Assembly (NCBI GenBank): GCA_903813345.2
Contig: CAIIXF020000007.1
Coordinates: 503,730-567,729 of the forward strand
DNA: 64,000 nt
Reading direction: 5' to 3'
From: Owenia fusiformis
Taxonomy: Eukaryota > Annelida > Polychaeta > Sabellida > Oweniidae
Shown: one piece after another, positions 40,815 to 53,743 of the stretch
Layout of the letters: each line of letters begins with the position of its first letter
Position numbering within the stretch: position 1 is the stretch's first letter
Translations under genes and position numbers: made by a program
The notes under the pieces: model-generated
Seen by the model: the letters and a program-made list of their open reading frames with translations, nothing else
The model's database searches: none
What the model was told of the DNA's origin: nothing

Positions 40815-43800
40815 GCAGTACAATTGCTGAGAAGGCTCATGATAAGCCTGTGAGAAACCCAAATAAGGATAGAATCAGAGTAACAAGTCCATCATTTTCC
40901 TGGCCAAATTTACAAAGAATAAACAAAGAACAAAATCAAAATTTTGAAGAGGTAACTGTTTGTTCATGTAGTTTTGTTTTCTTCTGATATGGTCTTGCAC
41001 ATTTTCGACCTTGGTAATTTATTTCCTTAAGGAGTTGTAGTTTTTTAAAGAACAAGTGTCGGTTTGGTGAACAATCTCTCTGGCTAATGAGTATATTATG
41101 AAAAATATAGAAATAACACTCAAATTAAATTATGAATATTCAAAAGAGGACATTTAAATCTACAAGATGTAAAAAATCAAAATTGTCCAAAGCAGGCGTA
41201 AGGTTCAGTAGACTGACAAACTTCGTTCTCCAAACTGAGACTAGTCTTTCATTTTGCCCTTGTCTTTAAAGACACTATCTTTACAAAGGAAAATTAATAG
41301 TGCTTGGGTGATCACATCCCCTTGACCACTTGATTGCCAGATTAAAGTGATTTAAAGTCCAATTAGGCGAGCTTTCTTTTCTGTTCAAAATCTTTTTGAT
41401 TTGTCCTAAATATTTCTTTAAGATTATAGAGACTTCAGATTATATTGTGTATTCATTATTTTTCCTAATTTAATATTTGGTCCTTTTTTTACTGTCATAT
41501 ACTTATTTGTTGTTTAGCTCTTTACTTTAGCTAAAGTAAGTGTTGTTTCCTGCTATTTGTTAAGAAAATTATATGAGACTGTAGCGTCATTATTAATTTT
41601 TTGTAAGTTCGTTTCATCTGAAATTTTGCCACCTGGCTTGAAGTGCCAAATTATTACTTTGTCTTCACTGAATTTCCATCATTGATCATAATTGAATATT
41701 TTTTTGTACAGGGTATTGAAAAATTGCAACCCACATAACAATGCAAATATATAAGCACAAGTGCCAAAGGGAAAGGACACTTTTCTGCAGTCTTGCACAA
41801 TTTGTGAAGTGTTTATATGACAAGTGCATTCATATGTATATATGGCTCTTATCATGAAAGATAATTATGTGTCAACAGGATTAAATATTCCTAATTAGTG
41901 TTAAATGTGATGTAATATGTGCTCTGTCAAGGACCATGTAACAAAATCAAAATGTATAGTATGGGATTAACCATTTTATTGCTAAATTCAAAACTAATAA
42001 TGAAAAATAGTTTTATTAGAGCATAGCAAAATAACCTGTGTCTTAATCCCCATATACATGTATATTGAGTATCCATAGCGTAAACATTTTCATGTAATTG
42101 ATTGTTGGATGTACAGTACTTCAGACTACTAGTCTATTAGTATTTCAATTATATGCTATTTATTTTCAGAGTTCTGGATATACTTTGAGGAGGAATGAGT
42201 TACACTCACATCTTTCAATCACTGCCAAATTACTTCCACCAAATATTGATTTTATATTGCCAAAGAAATTTCTGAAAAGCAAACTGATAAAGGACATACA
42301 CCATTACCCAGTGATAAAGGTGCTATATAGGGCAAAGAGAATATCTGATACTTACGCTGGATATGAAATTATGGACCCTTTGATTGATTGGGGTAATATA
42401 GCTGTAAGAAAACAAGGTTGGTATGAAACAAGAATTATACATGTGTCCACAGTCCAGGCAATTGGATGTTAAACATCCAACAAATTGCAATGCTTTATTT
42501 TGTGTATTGATATCAGTACACTGCCAATCTCAAACAACATCAAACAGCGCTGTTTACGAAACAGTGCTGGACAGTGCTGTAAAAACAGTACAGTACATGG
42601 CTGTTTTCAAAAACAGCACTGATCAGCGCTGTAAAAACAGTACTGTACTACGCTGTTCAAAACAGGTGATGCTAGAATAGCATTGTACATCGCTGTACAG
42701 TGCAGTACTCAAACTGCACTGTTCAGTACTGTTTACAGCGCTACAAGATGATGTTGCGGATTGGGAGTGTAGGAAAGCATATCAAAAATTTAGAAAATTA
42801 TGAAGTGGGCAAATATTAAAGTTCATTCTCTATGTACCCCCTTCAACCACATCCCAAATTTGAATATGGGTTTGTTTTCTCAAAACTTAATTTTAGTGTT
42901 ATATAATTTATTGAGAGAGACCCTACAGTCCCTCAGGTGGATATGCATATCTCCTTCTGGATAAACCCCATATCCCAAACTTCCCAGTACATAACCGGGT
43001 TTGTAGAAAACCAGGTACCGGGTAGTAGATCCTCCATGCTGGGTTCAAACTTGGTACCCAGTACCTGGTTGAAAAAAACCTGTTACCCATAAAAAACGAA
43101 AAATACGAATATATAATTATGTTATATATTCGTATTTTTCGTTCTTTGGGGAACTGTTTTTTTGACCGGGTACCAAGTTTGAACCCAGCATGGAGGATTT
43201 ATTACCTGGTACACGGTTTTTTCTACAATGTATGTATGTACATTGTACCAACTGTAACAGGACTGGCCTAACATTTAACTCCTTAACATCAAGTTTAGCT
43301 CCCATTGTGCTGACCTTGTCTTTCTTTTTAAAGAATCTTAAGTGACCAGTTTCTCTATTGTTGATAAAATGTCTGAAAGGTATTATTATGTAGTTTCAGA
43401 ATCAATTCTCTCATTTGCTATCCTTTTGGATGCAACAGCTTTATATGAATTCTAGCTTGTAAAAATCCACATAGAAACTAGGAATTATGTTTCTGTCATC
43501 ATAGTCTTTAGTCTTTACCTGTAGAACCTGTAGCATGAGAAGTGAAACATGTTTTTGGGAACCCTTTCATCATCTACCATTTTATCTGATCCTTATTAGT
43601 TACCTTTAATGAAACTGGTACCTTGGTAATTGTTTAGCCCATTTATGTGTTTTGTGATGGCAATAATTATAAATAAACTCATTTAAATATACCAAACAAC
43701 TACTAATAATGAAAAGAATTAAAAATTATTTGAAATTAGCAAAGATATACTGGTATTGCTTGGCCATACAACATCCAAAGATACTTTTTCCTGTTTTTGT

Positions 43801-46800
43801 CTTTTTCTTGCCTACTATGATTCATGTTATTTCCAGTGTTAATAATAATTTGCACATTAATTAGTAAGCGGAGAAAAATTCAATTGTGTGATAATATATT
43901 ATTCTGATTCCACAGGTCAACCCACTATAGCATTGCTGGGAGATAAATTTAATAGTATTGAGTTTAGTTATGTTGTAGTGTACAGTGATATGTGTGTAGG
44001 CCTGTGATTTGCTCCCCGTAGTATTTCCCTAGGTTTGAAATAAGTTTGTAATTGTTAAAAGTGTTAAAAATAGGGGTTTCCAGTATATACAGTGACAATG
44101 TAGTAACATGTACAGATCTTGATTCTCCCACTTCAATAATGTGTCGCTATTTTGACACTTTAATACCAATTGTCATGATAGGCAGGTGCATGACCACAAA
44201 TAATCAAAAAATGATCAAAGTGTACACACATACATGTTTATCCAGCATCCAAAGGCATTCATAATATCATAACATTAAGATATTGGCATACTTTTTTTTA
44301 CAGAAACTTAAGGATAGGCATATTTTACCATTCGAATATTTAGCTGAAATTGACTTTTTGTCAGATCTTTGAATATCAATGGTCAATTATTCATGTGCCA
44401 AAGATTTACCATTTTTCCTAGAAAATGTGACTTTCTATGATTTTACGTGATAAACAATAACAATATATAAGCGCAAATGACAAAGGGAAGGGTGACTAAA
44501 AACTATAAAGAAACCCAACAAGAAAAGCAAACTGTAAGTGTAAATCTGTCATAAGAAAAGTAGACCCTATATATCCCAAAACCATGATCTAACATGAAAA
44601 GAAACAATGTCTAACATCCCCCAATTGGCATGATAGGCAGGTGCATGACCACAAATAATCAAAAAATGATCAAAGTGTACACACATACATGTTTATCCAG
44701 CATCCAAAGGCATTCATAATATCATAACATTAAGATATTGGCATACTTTTTTTTACAGAAACTTAAGGATAGGCATATTTTACCATTCGAATATTTAGCT
44801 AAAATTGACTTTTTGTCAGATCTTTGAATATCAATGGTCAATTATTCATGTGCCAAAGATTTACCATTTTTCCTAGAAAATGTGACTTTCTATGATTTTA
44901 CGTGATAAACAATAACAATATATAAGCGCAAATGACAAAGGGAAGGGTGACTAAAAACTATAAAGAAACCCAACAAGAAAAGCAAACTGTAAGTGTAAAT
45001 CTGTCATAAGAAAAGTAGACCCTATATATCCCAAAACCATGATCTAACATGAAAAGAAACAATGTCTAACATCCCCCTCCCCCTCCAATCAAGAACCAAT
45101 ATCACAATCAAGGACCAGAACACCAAGGGACATTTCATTCAAACTGAAGTCATTACAATACATGTTGAAGAGAAATTGAAAAAAATGATAGCCATACTCA
45201 TAACATCAAAAATACACATTCATTATGTTCACTAAATCTGCTTCAATCTTGGATAACTGTTTAAATAATGTATAGTACAGATTCATATCAATATCTAGTC
45301 ACTATGGTATTATGTTATACTAGCATCTTTTTTAACAAATGTTCTATGCATCCGTCTTTCACCTTTGCTAGCGCTCCTGAGCATCAGGCAAAAGTCACTT
45401 TAAATATATGGAGGACACATGAACAAGCATTGATATTCAAAGATCTGACAAAAGAGATTTAACTCAGTTATAGCTTAAATATTTGAATGGTAAAATATGC
45501 CTCTCCTATGTCAATAATGTATTGTTATCATTCTTTTCTAGCCTTTTAAAACAGTTGCAAAATGTTTTGGCACACCCTGTATACTGCTGCAACCATGGAA
45601 CGTATAGATATTTTGAGATATTAATAATGTTTTAAAATGAATATATAAAAAAAGGAAAAAAAATGTGCAGAAATGAGATTGAAGAGAAATTGAATTAAAG
45701 AAAACTGAATAACAGAGATGAGTAGGGAAGCTAGTGGGAGTCAATCTCAATATTCCCTTCCCCCAATTGCTACATTATTCCCCCTAAAAATAATACGTCT
45801 GGAATATTTAAGGGCAAATGACAAAAAGAAAATACTATAAAAATAGTTACAGAACACAGCAAGAAAAGGAAAACATCTAAGACATAAGATTACACCAGTC
45901 AAAAGAAAACAAAAGGAAATAAACCCCAACTATCCAAAATCATAATCCAATCTGAAAGGAAACAGTGTCTAATACCCCCTTGCCCTCCATTCAAGTACCA
46001 ATAGTTTTCTGTAATATTAATTTTATGAACATCATTAGGACATAATTTATTCACCTGGAGTTGCTCTTCCTAGAAACATGTTTTGTCATATTGTAAACTC
46101 TCGCCAAAGCGTTAGATGAAGTGTAAACTGCAAGGTAAACTGCATCTAGGAGAACTACAAGGTCTACAGGATACTTTAATGTTTTGTGATTCACTGCACC
46201 TGACATTGAGATTGGCAGAATCAAGAATTTTGAACTTTGTTTTTCTTCAGATTTATTTTCAAGATTTAATTCACTTTTTCAATGTTCACTTTCATGTTAC
46301 ATTTTCTGATACATAGTGTATTTATCAATAAAGTTCTCATGAATGACAGGTGATGTAAAAGTTCTTTTTACATAGATTGTCACTGGGCAGACATTTTTAA
46401 AATCCCTAACTTACTAAATGAAATGCCTATTATTCCTTACACATTGGGTTTGTAGAAAAAACCAGGTACCGGGTAGTAAATCCTCCATGCTGGGTTCAGA
46501 CTTGGTACCCGGTATCCGGTCGAAAAAACCGGGTACCCAAAAAAACGGAAAAATACGAATATATAACATAATTAGATCATTAGAAAACGTGTAAGATTTG
46601 TTTTGAATTTACAAAAAATGTATGTAACTTCCTTCAAAATTGAGCTAGAAGCTTCAAATAAAAAGCATTTTAAGGCTCTACCAAGAGGTACCAAGTCTGA
46701 ACCCAGCATGGAGGATTTACTAGCCGGTACCTGTTTTTTTTCTAAAGAAACCTTACACATTCCCAGGGACAAATAAACAATTCTTGCACGAAACCATCAT

Positions 46801-47758
46801 TTATCTTCTCCTCCTCCAAACAAAACTAACTTCATTAGTCCACAACTGTCAACTTTTGGATGACATCCCTAAAAAAGTTCAAAGTAAGCTGGAAATGTGC
46901 AGAAATAAAACAGGAATTATCAAAGGGAAATTGAATAGAAGAAAAATGAATAAGGAAGGTGAGAATGGTAGCTAGAAGGGTTAATCTTAATATACTCTAC
47001 CTCGTAATCGCTACATCACTAATATAAAGGTGATAATATATTTTTAGTTCCCTCTGTTATGCCATCTAAGTTATCTGGATCCTTCAGCATATTTGCACTG
47101 TTAGAGAAAGAGGAGCGTGCTATACCTAACACAGTAAAGCTACATGCTCTCAACAATGGAACACAGGTAATAGTTTTATTCAGCCTAACGTCAAATGATC
47201 TTAATTGAGCTCTTACTCTTTTGTTTTAAAGAGATAAGTAGAGGAATTAAACTTAACTTAAAAAATGATGCACTTAAGTTAAATCCAATATTGGTCATAT
47301 TCTTATTGGTAACAAAAGTTGGCCAGTGAAATGAGAAAGTAGAAAACTGTGCTGTTACATGTACTTACAATGCAAAAGGAAGGTTTGTTATTAACCACTA
47401 CTTTACACATTTTTCAAATATCATAATTACTTAACATATGGTGAAATAAGATACATTGAACTTGTGCAGATAAAGAATTTGATGGGTCGAAAAGGAGTAA
47501 AATAATGATAGTGGTTTTATGTCTATACTGCAGTCATGCAGTTTAAACCCTCCATCTTCTGAGTATGTAATTTGAAACACATTTTGCCTCCACAAATAGA
47601 TGGAATCATAGATGAGATATTTCTGCAGAGTCCTTTTTCTTATTTTCTAGATTTCTCTCTCTGCTGATATAAGTATTCACAGCCAGCTGCCAGACCTGGT
47701 GTATATTCCTTTGATTAAAAGGATTGGACAAGAACAGAGCAGACTTTCCCAGCCATTG
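40815..47758 (+). CDS. Host gene, four internal exons, product not recognised
   Basis: Exons 40815-40951, 42170-42392, 47048-47166 and 47651-47758 have GT-AG borders and join in one open frame of about 195 codons with matching phases (2, 0, 1, 0). Exon 1 is polar and probably disordered (SPSFSWPNLQRINKEQNQNF). Exon 2 is basic and mixed (GYTLRRNELHSHLSITAKLL, ILPKKFLKSKL, YRAKRISDTYAGYEIMDPL). Exon 3 has KLSGSFSIFALLEKEER and VKLHALNNGTQ. Exon 4 has ISLSADISIHSQLPDLVYIP and ends SRLSQPL. Long introns and weak low-complexity character suggest part of a large single-copy protein. The upstream end (phase 2) and downstream end (after 47758) lie in exons not found here. I do not recognise the family and propose no function. 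Confidence 0.8.
41745..41800 (+). repeat. R1 fragment
   Basis: ATATATAAGCACAAGTGCCAAAGGGAAAGGAC only, inside the first intron of the host gene. Confidence 0.6.
42524..42765. mobile_element. Palindrome-packed MITE with ACAGYRCTGT motifs
   Basis: Imperfect terminal inverted repeats CCAATCTCAAACAACATC and GATGATGTTGCGGATTGG enclose about ten short palindromes of the forms ACAGTGCTGT, CAGCGCTG and ACAGTACTGT in 240 bp. It lies in the second intron of the host gene. An adjoining palindrome TTGGATGTTAAACATCCAA is at about 42460-42481. Confidence 0.7.
42995..43222. mobile_element. Foldback MITE, family F, copy 1
   Basis: GGGTTTGTAGAAAACCAGGTACC at one end is mirrored by ACCTGGTACACGGTTTTTTCTAC at the other. 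The GATCCTCCATGCTGGGTTC pair and the central ACGAATATATAA...TTATATATTCGT pair make the whole unit a hairpin of about 110-bp arms. A second copy is at about 46446-46752. Confidence 0.82.
43223..44166. other. Intron, nothing recognised
   Basis: Part of the 4.66-kb intron between 42392 and 47048. AT-rich with no further exon or repeat seen. Confidence 0.5.
44167..45078 (+). repeat. Recent tandem duplication, period 455 bp
   Basis: CATGATAGGCAGGTGCATGACC at 44174 recurs at 44629, and the two 455-bp units look almost identical to their ends (ATGTCTAACATCCCCC). Each unit ends in an R1 copy. It lies within an intron of the host gene. Confidence 0.92.
45800..46000 (+). repeat. Dispersed repeat R1, further copy
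   Basis: Contains AAGGGCAAATGACAAA, AGCAAGAAAAGGAAAAC and AAAATCATAATCCAATCTGAAAG, in the consensus order. It is more diverged than the duplicated copies. Confidence 0.65.
46446..46752. mobile_element. Foldback MITE, family F, copy 2
   Basis: The arms match those at 42995-43222: GGGTTTGTAGAAAAAACCAGG on the left, TCCTCCATGCTGGGTTC and its complement inside, CCGGTACCTGTTTTTTTTCT on the right. The middle carries about 90 extra bases and the central AT palindrome is no longer paired. Confidence 0.8.
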
Positions 47759-49539
47759 GTGAGTCATTATTTGTGATGTATTGCAAAATTAGGCATAATT
47801 TCAAAAACTATTATTGAGAATTAATGAATAAAATAAGTGTTTAATATTACATATTTATACATGTGTGTATATTAATATTTGAATGTGATACAAAATTTGA
47901 CAGTGTCAAAGCATTTTTAAAGCATTTTATAGTGACCATCGTAATTTTTAAACTTCAGAAGTAATCATTTTAAAGAATATTTTACCTGGATCATGACTAA
48001 TTTTACTGCTGTTATAAAAGTGTAAAAAAATAAATAAATAAACACTTATCAATACTGATGATCGTTATTGTGGCTGTTGATGAAACATAAACATGAGTAT
48101 TCATCAGCATATACATGTATGACTATTTAACCTTTAATAAATTTCTCTTAAGACTAATTGCAATGGTGAAATGGTTTATGTAGTAAGTCAGGAATACAAC
48201 GCACAGTTATAGCAATAAGACCCTTAAACAATACTAATTAGTACAAATAATTGGTATGATACACTACAATATGCTATGCACACACTACCCCATACTGTAG
48301 CCTGTATTTCTTTAAAAGGGAAACCGGCTACAGTGAAGTAGGGTAGGGTAGAAATTGCAGGAATGCATGAGAACCAAACAGGATTAAGCTACCTTATTTG
48401 TAGTGTGGGTTCTTGCTTTAAATAAACATTAACCTTTATTTTATTTGCACTGTCATTGCATCAAAAATAATTGCTATTCCGGGATAGATTACATTTACAC
48501 AAAATAGGAAAGCTCTGATTACCATTTATAGTTCACTTGTATAGTCACAATTAAACCATTGCAATATTATCTGGAAAATTTCATACAAGATACTTAAATG
48601 TCAAGTTGCAGATTATAATTTGGATCAAAGGATAGGCATCGATATGGTGAACCTAATTCAACAAGGTTTTTCTATTAAACCAATTAATGAAAACATTCTG
48701 TAAAAAAAAACATATGCCTTTACGTAATGTTGACTGATTGACAACAAAATATTCTTTTAACTGTTTTTGTTAGCATGAGAATGAAATAAAATGTCTTTCC
48801 TAAGCTTGTTCGAAAAAAATAGCAAATGCACCATTTTCTTAGACCTCTCAATAGTTATACAAAGGAAATTTTGGTCGATTTAACAAAAAGTATTAAGAAA
48901 AAAAAATCAAAATAGATAAAAATTAAGATAAACCTTATATTAACAAGATACCTTTTAAATTAACCAAAATTTTCTTTGTACAATTACAATATTGAGAGAC
49001 CTAAACACGTTGTGTTTATGTCGTTTTGTTCCAATGGAGTTGGGAAAGATGTTTCATTTCATTCCGAACATATGATACCAAGAACAAAAGAAGTGTCTGA
49101 TATGTTTTCTAAAACAATATAGAGAAAGGTATATTTTTTTTCAAATTATTCTGTTACCATTCAAAAGATGACCAATAAATTGATGATGTGTAAAATATTT
49201 AGAATTTTTTGATATCTGGTTTAAGAAAAACGTGTGTTCAAAAAAAAAGTTCACCATATCGATACCAATCCTTTAGGGACTGTAGTCAGAATACACAAGT
49301 CAAAGTAACATTGGTAATATTTTAGACTTCTTTCAATGTAACAAAACAGAAGGACTAAATATAGATTTTTATATTAAATAACATGTACATACTTACGAAT
49401 TGAAAACAGTATATGAACAAGAGCGGGCTATGAGTATTATGTCATCAATATATGTTGTGACATTTGTTTGGGGGATTCCTGACAACGGCCAAACACTTAC
49501 TTTCGTTATTAGAGCACTTTGACCGAATACTAGTAGATG
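47759..49539. other. Intron or intergenic, nothing recognised
   Basis: Follows the donor GTGAGT of the last exon found. No later exon with matching phase was found with confidence in the rest of the window. Confidence 0.45.
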
Positions 49540-50175
49540 GATCGGCTTTGTGGGATTTTTCAAGATGGCCGCCTATTTCACATATATTTCTGAGTTTTTC
49601 AGCCTGACCCCCAGGGGTTGTGTAGGGGGATCTTGAAAATAGGAAATTTTAAGATCTATCTGAAGTATAGCTTTATTATACTCCAATGAAAGGAAATTTG
49701 GAGTAGATTGCAAATATTGTATCATTTTTCTGATTCAGGCCTTGTAAAATCCAAAATGGCCGCTTAATGTTGGATTTCGCAATAATTTCCTGATCTCTTC
49801 TCAGTAGGACTATATTATACTCAAATTGAAGGAAAAGAATAGATCACAATTATGTTGTAGCTTTTCTGATTCTTGCTTCAGAAAATTCAAAATGGCTAAA
49901 AAAGCAAGAAAATGCTATTACATTCAAAGTATGGCTACATTATACTATATTAGATCTCAAATATTGTATTGATTTTATGATTTGTGGCTTAGAAACTCCT
50001 CAGTGGTCACCCAAATGCTTAAATTGGAAATCTGATATATCTCTAATGTATGACTTTTAATATCTGCCAATTTAATCAAGGTTAGAGTAGATGCTAAATA
50101 TTACATTGTGACATACATTTATAAAGATTCATGAATATAGCATTCATTGGGATTTGCTACTCTGTGGAGTTGCTT
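49540..50175 (-). mobile_element. Second Helentron-like family, reversed copy
   Basis: Read in reverse this matches 33120-33560: GCAACTCCACAGAGTAGCAAATCCCAA at 50175, TCAAAATGGCC...GAGTATAATATAG units and the CCCCTGGGGGTCAGG landmark at about 49605. The microsatellite and 3' hairpin part is missing or highly diverged on the left. Confidence 0.65.
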
Positions 50176-53049
50176 GCTTCCAGTTACATTTAGTTTATGA
50201 AAAGGAATCAACTTCATGGTTATCCTCAAAAAGTTTTTTTAACGTTTTCTAAAGCCTAGATAATTATATACATCCTTTAAACATACATTATAAATGGTGA
50301 CTGAGATACTTACTTTTTGCATTCATATTTGTTTAAAAAATCATTGTTTCTCAGTCACTAGTGAGACAAAGATTTTGACTCTTTCAGGATCACTAGGTCC
50401 ACTCCTAAGCCCTATACATAAATTGACTGCCATTGACTATCAAAAAAGTTATTTAAAAAATTGAATGAAAGTAGCTCATAATTTTGCCCCTGGGGTATTT
50501 ACTTTTTGCTAATGACAAGTTTCATTAGAATTATTTGCCATAATCGTTATTAAAATGATTAATTTAAATATAGAATATAAATATCAATGATACTGAAGGA
50601 ATAAAAAATGTTGGTTGATACTTGGGGAAGGTGTAAACCCTAAAAAATTGATCCAGAGATGGCAATGTCAAGTAGACATCCTGACTGTTTAAACAATTAT
50701 TTTGGGTGCATGGTGACACTTCCTTCCTGCTAAATTATATCTACCTGTTTCTATTTGTGATTATTGATACAAAACTTTGTTAGACTTCATCGTATATGCC
50801 CATTTGAAAATGAGTCTTAATATTATTTGAGCCTGAAATTCATAAATGGATCAATTTAACTATGCTTTCTGTTCATGATGGATGTTGGTCAGTGTCCTAT
50901 GAAAATATCAAGGTTATATGCAAAGGTCAATTAGGTTCATTAGGGAGTTTAAGCCTGCATATAAAATTGAAACACCAATCTGTCCGGGGGGATAATGTGT
51001 ATATAAGACATGCTACTTGAATTTATTTTTATGACTTAATTTAGTTTTTTCAAATACACGAGTTCTTGTGAATTTCTTCCATCATAAAGATATATAAATC
51101 CCCTCTCCATCCGATCCCCCCTCCATCCCAAATTAATTTATTTCGATTATTTTTTGTATAACGCATAGAAACTAACTTTAAAAAGTGAGCAATGTCATAA
51201 GTATTGTTATAATAACGTCCCTTATACTTATTTATTACAGGTCGTGTGGACCATTGTTGACTGATTTAAGGCAAAAACATTGATTTTTGCATGTTGGTGA
51301 TGATGCGCCTTTTTTAATAGATCTCATATCTTAGAAGGGTATCAGTTAAAAAAAATACCTAACATATTTTCCCATGCACTGCGCCTATTCATTTGGCAAT
51401 TAAAGTTGTAAATTTTCTCTTGAAAAAATAAATCTTCAAAAATTTTTCTTGCAGAAATCGCCTAATCCCCCCTCCATCATTTTTGTACGATCACCGGGCG
51501 TGACTCTAGAGTATAGGAAAGTTTATACCTGAAAAAAAAACACTTTTAAATCATGTTATTGAAATTTTAGATTTTGAAATAAGTTGAATATGTAAAGCAC
51601 AATTAATTGAATTATGTGTGTTGTATCATTATTTTGGATTTTGTTAAATTTATGTTCACTTTCATAGCTGTGTTATTAATTCTCCTCAGTGAATTTCCAT
51701 TTTTCACTTATTTGTGGGAGTTCAAATATTTTTTCTTTACTTATGTGCATTTAAAGAGATGCTAATGAGACTTCTCCGTGTCATTTTTTTTTCTTTATTC
51801 CTTTTTGTTTTGAATTTTTTACACCATAACATTAACTAACTACTCAATATGCAACTTTTCACCACGTAGAATTTTAAAATATTAAGTTTGAAAATTCCAT
51901 TTTTATAATGGAGCTCAATGGGAAAAATGACATAATTTAGATTATTTTCAAACGTACCGGCGTGAAATTGACAGATATAATAAATATTGGTAAGACGAAA
52001 TGTTTGAAGAAAAATGAAGAAAATTCACCATCCTGGTTACGCAAAATATAGAAAAACGTGAAATCATCATAAAAACCTGTAAAAATAGATTGAAGGGGGT
52101 GATATTCATTTTAATGTGCCTTTCACTACTACAGGGTAACCATAGTTTTGGTAATGGTTAACTAATTTTAAAAGCATATCTTCCAGCATGTGTATCAAGC
52201 ACAAGTAATACAATAAGTGAGTTATCATTAATTGGAATGGTATTATTATATTCCTTAGCAATGATGACAAAAATGTAAAATCAATCACATTCTAGTTCTT
52301 ACTATCAAATCGATCTGTTTTAATGCATATTAAACAATATAGCAGTAGATCTTCAAATTCAAGAATTGAGCTAAATTGTAAGATAATAGATAAATTGCTA
52401 ATCTCTCTGTATAATCCCTTTTTCTGAATCATACTAAATTATAATATTTCGGTATGCTTATTTTAGCTGCTGTAGTTTAGGTCACTTGATGAGATATTCA
52501 GTAACATGCTGTCACTAGAGAGAAAACTTGACACTAAATAATCACTCGAAATAAACGATATGAATTCTTCATATTTTCTTACATCCATTCTTGAAAATTA
52601 GCATTCAAAGCTTTTCAATGCAATCATGAATTAGTGATCTGACCCTTAAAAAACTTTTCAGGGGGAATAGTTTGTCCACCTGTAGCCCTTAGGTGTATCA
52701 TCATTTTCTAGCCATATTTTCCTAGGCCTGCTGGAATACCTATTTCAGTGTGCCACTTTAGCATTGTTTTTCCATTGATCATTTGAGTTCTCATGTCAAT
52801 AAATGGATATAAATGATAGAGTAGTTTATTTTATTGTAAAAATCAAAAATCAAACAAGGTTTGGTCAGGAAGGGAACAGGTGAAATCCTTGGGATATATG
52901 AATTAATTAATTATAAGTTAGAAATATATTCATATTTCTACAATTTAGGGTAACCCTGTGTATTATTCTACTGTGCATAGTTATACCCGTGCAAAATATT
53001 ACAAAATGTTATTTACTTATTATCATAATTCAATGTGACAATATCAGTC
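50176..53049. other. Intron or intergenic, nothing recognised
   Basis: AT-rich; no exon, transposon terminus or tandem repeat seen on either strand. The ORF at 52106-52288 (minus) has no supporting features. Confidence 0.4.
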
Positions 53050-53313
53050 TTATCTTCAAAGGATCTAGTGCACCCGCCATTATGATCTCCCCATGAACAA
53101 AATGAATCATTTTTAGAATACAATGTCACATAATACTGTGGAAAATATTTAAGCGTTTGGACCCACATGGGCTGAGGTTGAGGTCATTAAGTTCAGCAAG
53201 GGTGTATTGACTTGCCATTGGATGTGCACCATTGACTTAACATGAGGATATCAGCAGATCCCAATAGAGGCAATTGGTTTCAATTGATTATCACGGAAGT
53301 ACCAAAAATACAC

Positions 53314-53416
53314 TATGACCTGAATCGATTGCAAACTTAATAATTTCACAATACGACACAAATGGTTTATCTCATCAAATGTGCAAATATGAAGTTTGCA
53401 ATCGATTCAGGTCATA
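53314..53416. repeat. Perfect 25-bp inverted repeat with 53-bp spacer
   Basis: 53314-53338 and 53392-53416 are exact reverse complements containing GACCTGAATCGATTGCAAAC. It could be the core of a MITE or a transcribed hairpin. Confidence 0.9.
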
Positions 53417-53743
53417 CTTAAAATTAAAAGATTGTACATTTTTTCATCATTTTTTCCCCTACAAAATGGCTATAGAAAAATGCTCCAAAAACAACTTTTA
53501 CACTTATCAAATATCATACAAGTTTGTAAAACCAAAGATTATACTATTATATTTCATTATGTAGTAACATATTTGGATAAGATGCAGGGATGCGTAGGAT
53601 GTAAATGGATTTTGACAGACACAAAAATACTTCCTGGTTTGGAATCTATGCCTCTACACTTCATGATTGAATTATGACCCTAATAAGTGGCCTATACATC
53701 AATACAGTGCTGAATATAGGTCAACAAGATACTAGTGTGCATA

